Positions 55,056-63,406 of a stretch of 64,000 nt of DNA are shown here, one piece after another. A program made the translations under genes and the position numbers. Below the pieces are notes generated by a model, which was given only the letters and a program-made list of their open reading frames with translations, searched no databases and was not told where the DNA came from. Source of the stretch: Streptomyces sp. WMMB 322 (lineage in GTDB: Bacteria; Actinomycetota; Actinomycetes; Streptomycetales; Streptomycetaceae); assembly GCF_900090145.1 (NCBI RefSeq), contig NZ_FMHI01000006.1, forward strand, positions 280,731-344,730, given 5' to 3'. The first letter of the stretch is position 1; each line of letters begins with the position of its first letter.

Positions 55056-57515
55056 TCAGGAGAGGGGGAGTTCGAACCAGACGGTCTTGCCCATCGGCCC
55101 GTGCCGCGTGCCCCATCGGCGCGCCTCCCTGGCCACGAGACGGATACCGCGCCCGCCTTCGTCGTCGGGCAGGGCGCTGCGTTCGCGGGGCGGGTCGGGC
55201 AGCGGGTCGCGCACCTCGACCAGAAGCGAGCCGCCGCGCACCATGCGCACGCCGATGGGCCCGTGCGCGTATCGCAGGGAGTTGGTGACCAGCTCGCTCA
55301 CCAGCAGCACGGTGGTGTCCTCCAGGGCGTCGAGCCCCCACTCGTGCAGGGTCCTCCGCACCACCTCACGTGCCCTGCGCACCGCGTAGCTCTCGGCGGG
55401 AAAGGTCCACGACGCGGCGCTGCCCTGCGGGAGCCCGCCGAACTTCGCCATCAGCAGGGCGACGTCGTCGGAGGGCTGTGACGCCGTTCTGCTGTCCAGA
55501 TCCTCGATGACGCTGTCGCAGGCCTCCTCGATGGTGGCGGGCGTGCCCGGATCCCGGTGGACGGGGCCGCCGGAGAGCATCTCGCAGAGCCGCCCGATGC
55601 CCTGGGTGATGTCCTCGTCGCGCGACTCGACGAGGCCGTCGGTGTAGAGGATCAGCACGGACCCCTCGGCGATCTCCAGCTCCAAGGACTCGAAGGCCAC
55701 GCCGCCGACGCCCAGCGGGGCGCCCGGGGGCAGTTCGACAGGCCGGGCCTCCCAGCTGCCGTCGACAGTCTCGGTCAGCAGCAGCGGCGGCGGGTGGCCG
55801 GCCTTCGCGACGGTGCACCGGCGCGTGGAGGGGTCGTAGACGGCGTAGACACAAGTGGCGATGAGGGGATCGTCCGAACTCTGGACGAAGTCGTCCGCCA
55901 AATCGTTGACGCGCCGGAGCAGTTCGTCGGGTGACAGGTCGAGCCCGGCGAGTGTGCGCACGGCCGTGCGCAGCCGTCCCATCGTCACGGCCGCGTGCAG
56001 TCCGTGACCCGTCACGTCGCCGACGACGAACGCGACCCGGCCGCCGGCGAGCGGGATCACGTCGAACCAGTCGCCGCCGACCTCCGTTCCGCTGCTGCCG
56101 GGCACATAGCGGTAGGCCACCCTCACCCCGGGCGGCTCCGGAACCCTCTGGGGCAGCAGGCTCCGCTGGAGCATCAGCGCACCGGCTCGTTCACGTGCGT
56201 ACAGGCGGGCGTTGTCCAGTGAGACTCCGGCGCGGTCGGCCAGTTCCATGGCCAGCGCCATGTCGTCCCTGCCGAACGGCTCGCGGCCGCCCGCGCGGCT
56301 GACGACGAGCAGGCCGAGCACCACGCCGCGCGCGCGAAGTGGCACGGCCATCAGCGAATGGACGTCCAGATCGAGCGCGGCCTGCAACTTCGGGTCACCG
56401 GGATAGGTCGCGGCGAGCAGTTCGCCCGGTGAGGACGCGACGTGGGGCACCCCGCTGGCGAGGGTGCGGCCGAAGAGGGAGTCGGCGAGGAAGGGGACGT
56501 CCTGGCCGACGCGGAGCATCCGGTGCACCGTCGGCCCCTCGTCGCGTGCCGCGACGCCGAGCTGGAACAGCGGCTTCCCGGTGAGCAGTTCGACTCGGGG
56601 AAGGTCGCCGCTGTGCGCCGCCGCGCTGGTGAGCATCACGCCGGCGTAGTCGGCCAGGCGCGGTACGAGGCTGGAGGCGAGGGCCTGGGAGATGGCTGCC
56701 ACGTCGAACCGGTCGACGAGTCCCACACCGACGTCGTCGAGCAGCGACAGCCGCTCACGCGCCGCCTCGATCTTCTCCAGCGCCTCGTGCCTCTCGGAGA
56801 CGTCCATGAACACGCCGCTCACGCCGAGCACTTCGCCCTTGCCTGTGGTGAGCCTGCTGTACGAGACGGACAGGGCGCCGGGGCCCTCCGGGTCCCGCAG
56901 CACGAAGTCGACGACGGGCTCCCCCGTCTCCAGCACGCTCGACTGCACGGCGGCGACCTCGGCGGCCATCCAGGACGGAAGGATCTCGTGGACGGTCCTT
57001 CCGATGTGCTCCTCGGCGCCGACCTGATTGAGCCTGGCGAGCGCCTCGTTGACCCGCACGTACCGCCTGTCGGTGTCGAACAGGGCGATGCCGAGCGGTG
57101 AGGAGGCGAAGAGCGCGTCCAGTGCGGCAAGGTCGTGCTCGACGGCACGGATTCTGCTGGTCTCCACGATGTTGGCGAGGACGACCGGACGGTTCTCCCT
57201 GTCCTGGAGGAGTGTGACGCGGCCCTCGACCGTGACGCGGTGGCCGGCGCTGTGCAGCACCCGCAGGATGCCGCGCCAGCGGCCCACGTCCCGCAGGGCC
57301 TGGTCGCGCCGGCGCTCGCCCTCGTCGTACCCGTCCTCGAGGAAGTCCTGGATGCGTCTGCCCACGACCTGCTCGGCCCGCCAGCCGAGGATCTCCTCCG
57401 TGATCGGGTTCCAGAGGAGGATCTTTCCGTTCCCGTCGAGCACGACGATTCCGACCCGGAGGGTGTCGAGGATCGAGGCAGCTCCCTCGGAGGGTCCTGT
57501 GCTCACACCGCCCAC
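55056..57515 (-). CDS. PAS-PAS-GAF-SpoIIE phosphatase-HATPase protein
   Basis: An 819-residue signalling protein. Two PAS domains (~15-130, with ILLWNPITEEILGWRAEQVVG; ~130-260, with LFDTDRRYVRVNEALARLNQ) are followed by GAF (~280-440), SpoIIE phosphatase (~460-670: TEVGGDWFDVIPLAGGRVAF, VGDVTGHGLHAAVTMG, ILYTDGLVESRDEDI) and an HATPase domain (~690-819: LLVSELVTNSLRYAHGPIGV, DDEGGRGIRLV). Metal-binding aspartates are kept. The start is GTG 57515 or GTG 57506. It shares the strand and domain plan of the neighbouring phosphatase but has extra sensors, pointing to duplication and sensor gain. Confidence 0.9.
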   Translation of the reverse strand: MGGVSTGPSEGAASILDTLRVGIVVLDGNGKILLWNPITEEILGWRAEQVVGRRIQDFLEDGYDEGERRRDQALRDVGRWRGILRVLHSAGHRVTVEGRVTLLQDRENRPVVLANIVETSRIRAVEHDLAALDALFASSPLGIALFDTDRRYVRVNEALARLNQVGAEEHIGRTVHEILPSWMAAEVAAVQSSVLETGEPVVDFVLRDPEGPGALSVSYSRLTTGKGEVLGVSGVFMDVSERHEALEKIEAARERLSLLDDVGVGLVDRFDVAAISQALASSLVPRLADYAGVMLTSAAAHSGDLPRVELLTGKPLFQLGVAARDEGPTVHRMLRVGQDVPFLADSLFGRTLASGVPHVASSPGELLAATYPGDPKLQAALDLDVHSLMAVPLRARGVVLGLLVVSRAGGREPFGRDDMALAMELADRAGVSLDNARLYARERAGALMLQRSLLPQRVPEPPGVRVAYRYVPGSSGTEVGGDWFDVIPLAGGRVAFVVGDVTGHGLHAAVTMGRLRTAVRTLAGLDLSPDELLRRVNDLADDFVQSSDDPLIATCVYAVYDPSTRRCTVAKAGHPPPLLLTETVDGSWEARPVELPPGAPLGVGGVAFESLELEIAEGSVLILYTDGLVESRDEDITQGIGRLCEMLSGGPVHRDPGTPATIEEACDSVIEDLDSRTASQPSDDVALLMAKFGGLPQGSAASWTFPAESYAVRRAREVVRRTLHEWGLDALEDTTVLLVSELVTNSLRYAHGPIGVRMVRGGSLLVEVRDPLPDPPRERSALPDDEGGRGIRLVAREARRWGTRHGPMGKTVWFELPLS

Positions 57516-57596
57516 GTCCCTGATCCGGTAGCAGCCCGGCCCGGCCCGGCCGGGCAGGTGGGAACGAGGTGTCCCTGCTTCCGATTCTGGGACGAG

Positions 57597-57821
57597 TCAG
57601 GCGCACTCGCCGCTCGCGCACTCCAGAGGCTCGACCAGATAGCTGCCGTCGCCCCCGCCGCCGCCCTTCGCGCGGCCCCCGGTCCGGCCGAGCCGGTCTG
57701 CCACCTGCTGTGCTTCCGTACGGGTGGCGTAGCTGCCCACGCGATAGCGGTTGCCGTGGCCGTCTTCCCTTATGACCTGCCAGGGCAGCACAGTTTCACC
57801 GTCACCGCTTACGCTTCGCAT
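57597..57821 (-). CDS. SPOR-like miniprotein, 74 aa
   Basis: A 74-residue protein (MRSVSGDGETVLPWQVIRED ... NRYRVGSYATRTEAQQVADRL ... ECASGECA). The GNRYRVGSYATRTEAQQVADRLG stretch resembles the repeat of SPOR domains that bind denuded septal peptidoglycan. There is no signal peptide or anchor, so a cytosolic role or a different function is likely. ATG 57821 has TAGGCT seven bases upstream (leaderless). Two Cys near the C terminus and a GGGGG linker are notable. Confidence 0.78.
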   Translation of the reverse strand: MRSVSGDGETVLPWQVIREDGHGNRYRVGSYATRTEAQQVADRLGRTGGRAKGGGGGDGSYLVEPLECASGECA

Positions 57822-57915
57822 ATGCCGGAGCCTACGCCCGGCCTTCACTCAGCGCATTCGAGTTGACACAACGAGGAATCGATTTCGGCCACACGTTCGC
57901 ACGCGGGGCCGCAGG

Positions 57916-58668
57916 TCACCTCACGGGCATGTGGTACGAGACGCGGAAACGATCGGCCGGGACGACCACGTCCGCCGTCTCCACGGGCCGCCCGCCGGCG
58001 AAGTACGTACGCGTCACGACCAGCACCGAATGCCCCGGAACGCCTCCCAGGTCGAGCATCTCCTCGGCCAGGCCCGGCCGGGCGCCGACCTCCTCCGCGA
58101 CGTTGTCCACCACGACGTCGATGGCGGCCATCCGCTCCACGACGCCCTTGCCGCCCAGCGGCCCGTCCTCGGGCAGCACCACGGGGGTGCGGCCCGTCAG
58201 CGACAACGGCTCCCACGAGGTGGAGAGCATCACGGTCTCGCCGTCCACACGGAAGAGGTACTTGGTCCGCATCACGCGCTCGCCGGGCTCGATGCGCAGA
58301 CGCTCGGCCGTGAGCGGGCTCGCGTCCTCCTGCTCGCTGCGCGACTCCCAGGTGCCCTTCACGTCCTCGTCCGCCTGCTCCTGCCGGAACGGCGAGGATT
58401 CCCCGAGCGCGCGGAAGCCGCTGCGGGCGAGGCGGCGCGGCACGGGGTGTTCCCGGACGTACGTGCCCGAGCCGGAGCGGCCCTCGACCAGGCCCTCGGC
58501 CATCAGCACCTTGCGGGCCTCCAGGGCGACGGTGTCCGAGACGCCGTACTCCGCGCGGATCCGGGCCTGCGAGGGCAGCCGGGTGTGCGGAGGAAGATCA
58601 CCGCCGACGATCTTCTGCCGGAGATCACCGGCGACGCGGAGGTAGGCGGGCTGTTCACCGAATGGCAC
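57916..58668 (-). CDS. GntR-family (HutC/FadR-like UTRA) transcription regulator
   Basis: A 250-residue regulator. A GntR winged helix (YLRVAGDLRQKIVGGDLPPHTRLPSQARIRAEYGVSDTVALEARKVL) is followed by a UTRA/HutC-type effector domain (VMRTKYLFRVDGETVMLSTSWEPLSL ... VVTRTYFAGGRPVETADVVVPADRFRVSY). GTG 58668 has GGAGG seven bases upstream. A candidate operator lies 57-85 bases before the start. The effector is unknown; HutC-type regulators sense sugars, histidine derivatives or phosphonates. It stands alone, downstream of a 438-nt gap. Confidence 0.92.
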   Translation of the reverse strand: MPFGEQPAYLRVAGDLRQKIVGGDLPPHTRLPSQARIRAEYGVSDTVALEARKVLMAEGLVEGRSGSGTYVREHPVPRRLARSGFRALGESSPFRQEQADEDVKGTWESRSEQEDASPLTAERLRIEPGERVMRTKYLFRVDGETVMLSTSWEPLSLTGRTPVVLPEDGPLGGKGVVERMAAIDVVVDNVAEEVGARPGLAEEMLDLGGVPGHSVLVVTRTYFAGGRPVETADVVVPADRFRVSYHMPVR

Positions 58669-59106
58669 GAGTGCCCTCCCCGTTCTCGAAAGGCCAGGCC
58701 TGCGAAGGTCGCGACAGGTAGTTAAGTTGACAATGGGCAACAGCTTGGCAACTCGCCGTCGCGGCTCGCAACCGACGACCAAGGTTTCACCCGATGTGAT
58801 GAGCAGCTGCTCAGAGCCTCCACACGCGGGCCGAATCGTTCACATTCCGGGACGCCGCCTGCCGCCGGACCCCGGTCGAACACGGGCCGCGAACGGCCCG
58901 GTCCCCGCGAGCGCCGAGTGGCTGGGCCTGTGCGGCCGCCGTGTGCGGCGGATCCGGCGCGGGGAGCCGGCGGCGCCACCACCGCCGGACCGGCCAAGCG
59001 CCGCCACAGGCACGGCAGTCGGGGCATGGCGGGACGACGCGGACAGGGCGGCAGGGCCGCCGAAGAGCTCGTGGCCGCGCACTCACGGAATCGCTACGGT
59101 TGAGCC
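58669..59106. other. Intergenic region between gntR and the Uma2 gene
   Basis: Divergent control region. It contains the candidate GntR operator (58725-58753), a short GAGCAGCTGCTC palindrome at 58801-58812 and TACGGT (59095-59100) six bases before the Uma2 ATG. The remaining sequence holds no convincing gene. Confidence 0.5.
58725..58753. promoter_or_regulatory. Candidate GntR operator
   Basis: AGTTGACAA-N11-TTGGCAACT is an inverted repeat with one mismatch in nine, placed in the promoter region of the GntR gene. Confidence 0.5.
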
Positions 59107-59694
59107 ATGACCGCACTGCCCGACTGGATGCGCCCGCCGCGCGCGGAGGGCTGGTTCGCGGAGGACCTGGACCGTCTCCCCGAGGCGCCCCGCCACACCG
59201 AACTCATCGACGGAGCCCTCGTCTTCATGATGTCGCCGCAGCGGTCCTGGCACGGCCGGCTCGTCACCTCTCTCACCACCACACTCATGGACGCCACTCC
59301 GGCCGGCCTCGACGTCGAACGGGAGATGACGATCCGCCTGGACGAGCGCAACCGGCCGGAGCCGGATCTGCTCGTGACGACGGCTCCCTACGACCCCGAC
59401 CGCACCTGGTACGCGCCGCAGGAGGTCCAACTCGTCGTCGAGGTCGTGTCACCGGAGTCGGCACACCGCGACCGCACCGTGAAACTGCGCAAGTACGCGG
59501 AAGCCGGGATCCCGCACTACTGGTGCGTCGAAGACGAGGGCAACGCTCCTGTCGTGCACGTCTACGAACTCGACGGACCGACCGGCGTCTACACGCCCGC
59601 GGGCATCTTCCGGGGCTTCCTGGAGCGCCCCGTGCCGTTCGCGATCAGGCTGGATCTCGAACGTCTCACCCCACCGAAAAGCAAGCAGGAGTAG
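59107..59694 (+). CDS. Uma2/DUF820-family putative PD-(D/E)XK nuclease
   Basis: A 195-residue protein of the Uma2 family, restriction-endonuclease-like folds of unclear function, often multicopy in streptomycetes. ELIDGALVFMMSPQRSWHGRLV, RPEPDLLVTTAPYD and QLVVEVVSPESAHRDRTVKLRKYAEAG contain the expected D and E/K active-site residues (PD in RPEPDLL, E of VVEVVSPES, K of VKLRKYAE). ATG 59107 follows TACGGT by six bases (leaderless). It is solitary, next to an ATPase gene in opposite orientation, in a segment with mobile-element remnants. Confidence 0.87.
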   Translation: MTALPDWMRPPRAEGWFAEDLDRLPEAPRHTELIDGALVFMMSPQRSWHGRLVTSLTTTLMDATPAGLDVEREMTIRLDERNRPEPDLLVTTAPYDPDRTWYAPQEVQLVVEVVSPESAHRDRTVKLRKYAEAGIPHYWCVEDEGNAPVVHVYELDGPTGVYTPAGIFRGFLERPVPFAIRLDLERLTPPKSKQE

Positions 59695-59877
59695 CCACCG
59701 CCCGCGCCCGCCCGGCGGCTCGGGAGCAGCCGCCTCGGCGCGGGCGCCATGCTGCGGCTGGACGTTGAAGCGGGCCGGCAAGGGGCCAAGGCCTGTACAA
59801 GGCCTGTAGGACTTCTCCGCAACGCCTGCAGCCTGATCGCGCTCACCGACTCCCGTACCGCGCCTGCGATCCACCAC

Positions 59878-61296
59878 TCACAGCGACCAAGCGGTCAGCA
59901 GATCACCGGGACCGTAGGTGGCGTCGAGGCCCGGGCAGTCGACTCCGCTGCGCGAGACCGCCACGACTGGAACGGGGTCGCCGGTGAGGGCGGCCCGGTG
60001 CCGGTGGAGAGCCGCCAGGTCGTGCCGGTCGAAGGGTGACTGCTCCAGCCACTTGATGGAGCCGAGGAAGAGCAGCTCCTTGGCAACGGGGGCGCGGTCC
60101 GCACCAATGATGTCGATCTCGACGTCGTTGGTGCGGGTCCAGTAGCCGCCCACCGCGGGGGCTGCGGGGAGCTGGTCGTCGGGCAGTATCCGGGCGAGCG
60201 CCTCGCGGATGAGCGGCTCAACCGCCCGGCCGCGCCAGCTGGTCCAGTTCTCCCGGATGCGTGCCAAGGTCAGATCGCTCCGCCCCCGCTCGATCTCCTC
60301 CATGGACGGGCCGAGCAGGTGCAGCCAGAACCGCAGGTAGGGATCTGTCACCCGGTAGCGGCGATCCTTCGACGGACGCAGCGATACAGGCAGCTCCGCA
60401 GCGACGATCCGCTTGTCCGTGAGCAGCTCCAGCGCTCGCTGCAGGGGCGTGGCCCCGATTCCCCCGGCTGCACGGGCGATGTTGGTAAAGGTCCGCTCGC
60501 CACTGCCGATGGCCGCCAGCACCGTACGTGCCTGAGCCTGCGGAGGGAATTCGGCAGCCAGCGAGCGCTCGGCCGAGACCAGCAGGGCCGAGACCGGGTC
60601 ACTCAGCGCCTCACCGAGGAAGTCCCACAGCCCTGCGCCCCGCGGCCACTCCGCGCAGATCAGCGGCAGCCCGCCGGTGACCAGTGCAGCGTCAAAGGCT
60701 TCCGCCGGTTCCAGCCCGAGCATCCCGCCTACCTCGGCGGGGTTGAGCGGTCCCAGCACCATTTCCCGGCCACGCTGATGGAAGGGTCGTCCATAGCTGT
60801 TCAGTGCCTCCATCATCGACAGATCCGAGCCGATGAGGACCAGCAGCACCGGCTTGGTCTCCAGCACCCGGTCCCAGGCCCGCTGCAGCATCCCCTCAAA
60901 GGCGCCATCGGTATCCATCAGGTACGGCACTTCATCGATGACCAGCACGCTCGCCCGGTCGGCGGGCAGCGCCGCAGCCAACACGTCGAATGCGGCATCC
61001 CAGCTCTCCGGTCGCGCGGCGGCCACCAGCCCCGCCAACGGCAGCGTCGATGCCCGGGCGTCCCGGGCCAGCCGCGCCAGATCATCCCTGGCAGACGCAC
61101 CAGTCACCGCGTAGAAGAGGAACGGGGCTCCGGAGCGCTCCGCAAACCGCTCCACCAGCCGCGACTTGCCCACCCGGCGCCGCCCGCGCAACATCACGCA
61201 CCGGCCGGGCCGCTCCCCGCCAGCCCCTGCCGCCACCTTCTGCAGCTCTCGCTCCAGCGTCGCCAGCTCCTCCCGGCGCCCCACGAAATCCACCAC
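59878..61296 (-). CDS. AAA ATPase with DUF234 domain
   Basis: A 472-residue protein of the archaeal-type ATPase/DUF234 group. Walker A LRGRRRVGKSRLVERF, Walker B VLVIDEVPYLMDTD, sensor region LLVLIGSDLSMMEALNSYGRPFHQR and a winged-helix segment (RTFTNIARAAGGIGATPLQRALELLTDKRIV) are present. The C-terminal DUF234 part is nuclease-like (DVEIDIIGADRAPVAKELLFLGSIKW). GTG 61296 has GGAGG nine bases upstream. Streptomycetes carry several copies and the function is unknown. An AT-rich palindrome covers its promoter, so it is likely tightly controlled. Confidence 0.88.
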   Translation of the reverse strand: MVDFVGRREELATLERELQKVAAGAGGERPGRCVMLRGRRRVGKSRLVERFAERSGAPFLFYAVTGASARDDLARLARDARASTLPLAGLVAAARPESWDAAFDVLAAALPADRASVLVIDEVPYLMDTDGAFEGMLQRAWDRVLETKPVLLVLIGSDLSMMEALNSYGRPFHQRGREMVLGPLNPAEVGGMLGLEPAEAFDAALVTGGLPLICAEWPRGAGLWDFLGEALSDPVSALLVSAERSLAAEFPPQAQARTVLAAIGSGERTFTNIARAAGGIGATPLQRALELLTDKRIVAAELPVSLRPSKDRRYRVTDPYLRFWLHLLGPSMEEIERGRSDLTLARIRENWTSWRGRAVEPLIREALARILPDDQLPAAPAVGGYWTRTNDVEIDIIGADRAPVAKELLFLGSIKWLEQSPFDRHDLAALHRHRAALTGDPVPVVAVSRSGVDCPGLDATYGPGDLLTAWSL

Positions 61297-61319
61297 GTCT
61301 ACCGACCTCCACCCACGAT

Positions 61320-61352
61320 ACTAACGTTGATGTTACCAACAACAACGTTAGT
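61320..61352. promoter_or_regulatory. 33-bp AT-rich palindrome over the ATPase promoter
   Basis: Outer arms ACTAACGTT and AACGTTAGT are perfect, and the inner part is also partly symmetrical (GTTG...CAAC). On the minus strand TAGTAT just inside could be the -10. It lies 24 bases upstream of the ATPase start. Confidence 0.7.
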
Positions 61353-61619
61353 AAAGGATTTCGCCAGTTGCTGCGCGGCCGCGCTGGGCGATGTGCACGC
61401 CGAGGTCGTAGCGGCTGAGAGCGTCAGGGCCGGCGAGGGCGAAGGGGGCCGGCCGCGTCCGGACAGGGGTCGCACAGTCGTCTCGGCGGCGGCCTCCGCG
61501 GCCCCGTACTGACTTGACGGGTCCGGGGCGCAGGTCTGTCGTGGTAGACCCGGCCGGCCCGTCCCCGATGCTGTACGTCGTCTCAGCAATGACCCAAGTG
61601 CGTCAACCGAGTACGAAAA
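61353..61619. other. Gap between palindrome and transposase remnant
   Basis: No supported gene and no clear inverted repeats that would mark a Tn3 end. Confidence 0.4.
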
Positions 61620-62116
61620 GTGCTACGGCCCACGTTCCTTTGGCCGCGAGGGCCACCCCACCCGCTCGGTGCCGCGTTCGCCGAGTACGGCCGGATCGAC
61701 AAGACCATGCACCTGCTCGCCCTGGTCGGCCCGGTCGACGACACCTACCGGCGGCTCATGAACCGGCAGCTGACCGTGCAGGAGTCCCGCCACCGCCTGG
61801 CCCGCGCGATCTGCCACGGCGGCCGGGGCCAGATCCGACAGGGTTACCGCGAAGGCCAAGAGGATCAGTTGGCCAGTCTGGGTCTCGTTCTCAATGCCGT
61901 CGTGCTGTGGAATACCCGCTACTGGACGCTGCTGTTGCCCAGCTCCGCGCCGAGGGCCACGACATCAAGGACGAGGACATCGCCCGGCTCTCCCCGCTGA
62001 AGGACAGGCACATCAATTTCCTGGGCCGCTACCTGTTCAACATCAAGGCGAGCTGCCCCGGCCAGGGCCTTCGTCCCTTCCGGGACCCGGACGCCTACGA
62101 AGACGACGAAGGCTGA
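61620..62116 (+). pseudogene. Tn3-family transposase remnant (frameshifted, N-terminally deleted)
   Basis: The translation shows the C-terminal part of Tn3-family transposases: AEYGRIDKTMHLLALVGPVDDTYRRLMNRQLTVQESRHRLARAICHG, then GYREGQEDQLASLGLVLNAVVLWNTRY. At about 61922 the frame shifts. The continuation LDAAVAQLRAEGHDIKDEDIARLSPLKDRHINFLGRY is read in another frame down to the stop at 62116. One lost base (TAC-CTG-GAC read as TAC-TGG-AC) restores it. The ~700-residue N-terminal part is missing. A full element would be near 3 kb with a resolvase, and neither is here. Confidence 0.85.
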
Positions 62117-62254
62117 CGGCCGACGCGCGACCTCTTCCGGGCACGAGCTCGAGCGCGCGGCGTGACCGGGGACCACACGCCCATCCTCATACCCGACAAA
62201 AGCGCTGCGGAGAATGTCGGGTGAGCGGGGCCGCTGGCGCCGCACGATGGGGGC

Positions 62255-63067
62255 ATGGATGACACGACCTTGGTCTCCCGTTTCCTCCGCGACGGCTTCG
62301 TGAAGTTGGAGGGCTCCGTCGCGCCGCGCGTGGCCGCAGACTGCGCGCGGCTGCTGTGGCGGGAGACGGGCTGCGACCCGGACGACCCGTCGACGTGGAC
62401 GCAGCCCGTGCACTGGGTGGGCGGCATGGCGCAGGGACCGTTCGCCGCCGCACCCAACTCCCCGTCCCTGCAGCACGCGTACGACCTGCTCGTCGGCGCG
62501 GGACGCTGGGAGCCGCGCTACTCGCTGGGCACGTTCCCGCTGCGCTTCCCGCACGAGGAGGAGCCGGACGACGCGGGCTGGCACATCGAGGGGAGCTATC
62601 TGCCGGAGGGCGAGAGCTGGTACTTCACGAATCTACGCTCTCAGGGCCGGGCGCTGCTGATGCTGTTCCTGTTCAGCGAGGTTGGTGAGGAGGACGCCCC
62701 GACCCGGCTGCGGGTCGGCTCACACCTCGACGTGCCGAAGGTGCTGGAGAAGTACGGGGAGGACGGGGCGAGCGGGGTGACCCTCGCCCCCGATCTGGTG
62801 GCGGCGTCCGACCACCGGCCACTCGCCCTCGCCACCGGGTCCCCGGGCGACGTCTTCTTGTGCCATCCGTTCCTGGTGCACGCTGCGCAACCGCACCATG
62901 GGGTGCGGCCGCGCCTCATGGCCCAGCCGCCGCTGATGCCGGCCGCGCCGTACGAACTGGAGCGGGCCGACGGCGCCTACTCGCCCGTGGAGATCGCGAT
63001 CCGCCGGGGCCTGGGACTGGATACCCGAGGTCCGGACGGGGACGGCACCGGTCACAGCGCTGGGTAG
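62255..63067 (+). CDS. Phytanoyl-CoA dioxygenase-like Fe(II)/2-oxoglutarate enzyme
   Basis: A 270-residue PhyH-family protein. The iron-binding set appears to be H110-x-E112 in GWHIEGSYLPEGESWYF, distal His 209 in VFLCHPFLVHAAQPHHG, and Arg 218 or 220 for 2-oxoglutarate (GVRPRLMAQPP). RVGSHLDVPKVLEKYG also fits the family. HxE instead of the usual HxD is notable. No neighbouring biosynthetic genes, so the substrate is unknown. ATG 62255 has CACGAT about six bases upstream and no good Shine-Dalgarno. Confidence 0.8.
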   Translation: MDDTTLVSRFLRDGFVKLEGSVAPRVAADCARLLWRETGCDPDDPSTWTQPVHWVGGMAQGPFAAAPNSPSLQHAYDLLVGAGRWEPRYSLGTFPLRFPHEEEPDDAGWHIEGSYLPEGESWYFTNLRSQGRALLMLFLFSEVGEEDAPTRLRVGSHLDVPKVLEKYGEDGASGVTLAPDLVAASDHRPLALATGSPGDVFLCHPFLVHAAQPHHGVRPRLMAQPPLMPAAPYELERADGAYSPVEIAIRRGLGLDTRGPDGDGTGHSAG

Positions 63068-63406
63068 ACGTGCTACACGACTATCGTCGGCAAGGTGGGC
63101 GTGAAGAGGGAGGAAGGGGGCCAGGCATGCTGGAGCGGCTGAACCAGGCCATGGAGCACATCTCCCGACTCACTACCGACGAAGCTGCCTGGATCACCGG
63201 TGCGGTGAGGTCATCAACTTCAAGAAAAACTGCGCGGCTTTGACTGCGACGGCGCCGTCCGGACCCGGTAGTGGATGAAGAACCGCCCGACGGGCCGAAC
63301 TGTCGCCGACTCTCTCCATTGACCCTGGCGCTGCGGCAAGCGGTGTGTGACGGGCTCCCACTGCCGACCACACATCCGCGGCCATCCGCTTTGGACCGGT
63401 GAGCGA
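63068..63406. other. Gap with a possible regulator remnant
   Basis: Aside from the fragment starting at 63127 the stretch holds no credible gene. It is A/T-richer around 63200-63240 (TCAACTTCAAGAAAAACTGC), which may mark foreign or decayed DNA. Confidence 0.4.
63127..63243 (+). pseudogene. Possible AraC-type regulator N-terminal remnant
   Basis: ATG 63127 is preceded by GGGAGGAAGGGGGCC and codes for MLERLNQAMEHI, which resembles the N terminus of AraC-type regulators with an N-terminal HTH. The frame then loses similarity and stops after 38 codons. It may be a short real peptide. Weak call. Confidence 0.35.

Noticed and set aside
59107..61296. Uma2 nuclease plus DUF234 ATPase as a two-gene defence system
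   Set aside because: The genes face each other on opposite strands, are not co-transcribed, and both families are common scattered singletons in streptomycetes.
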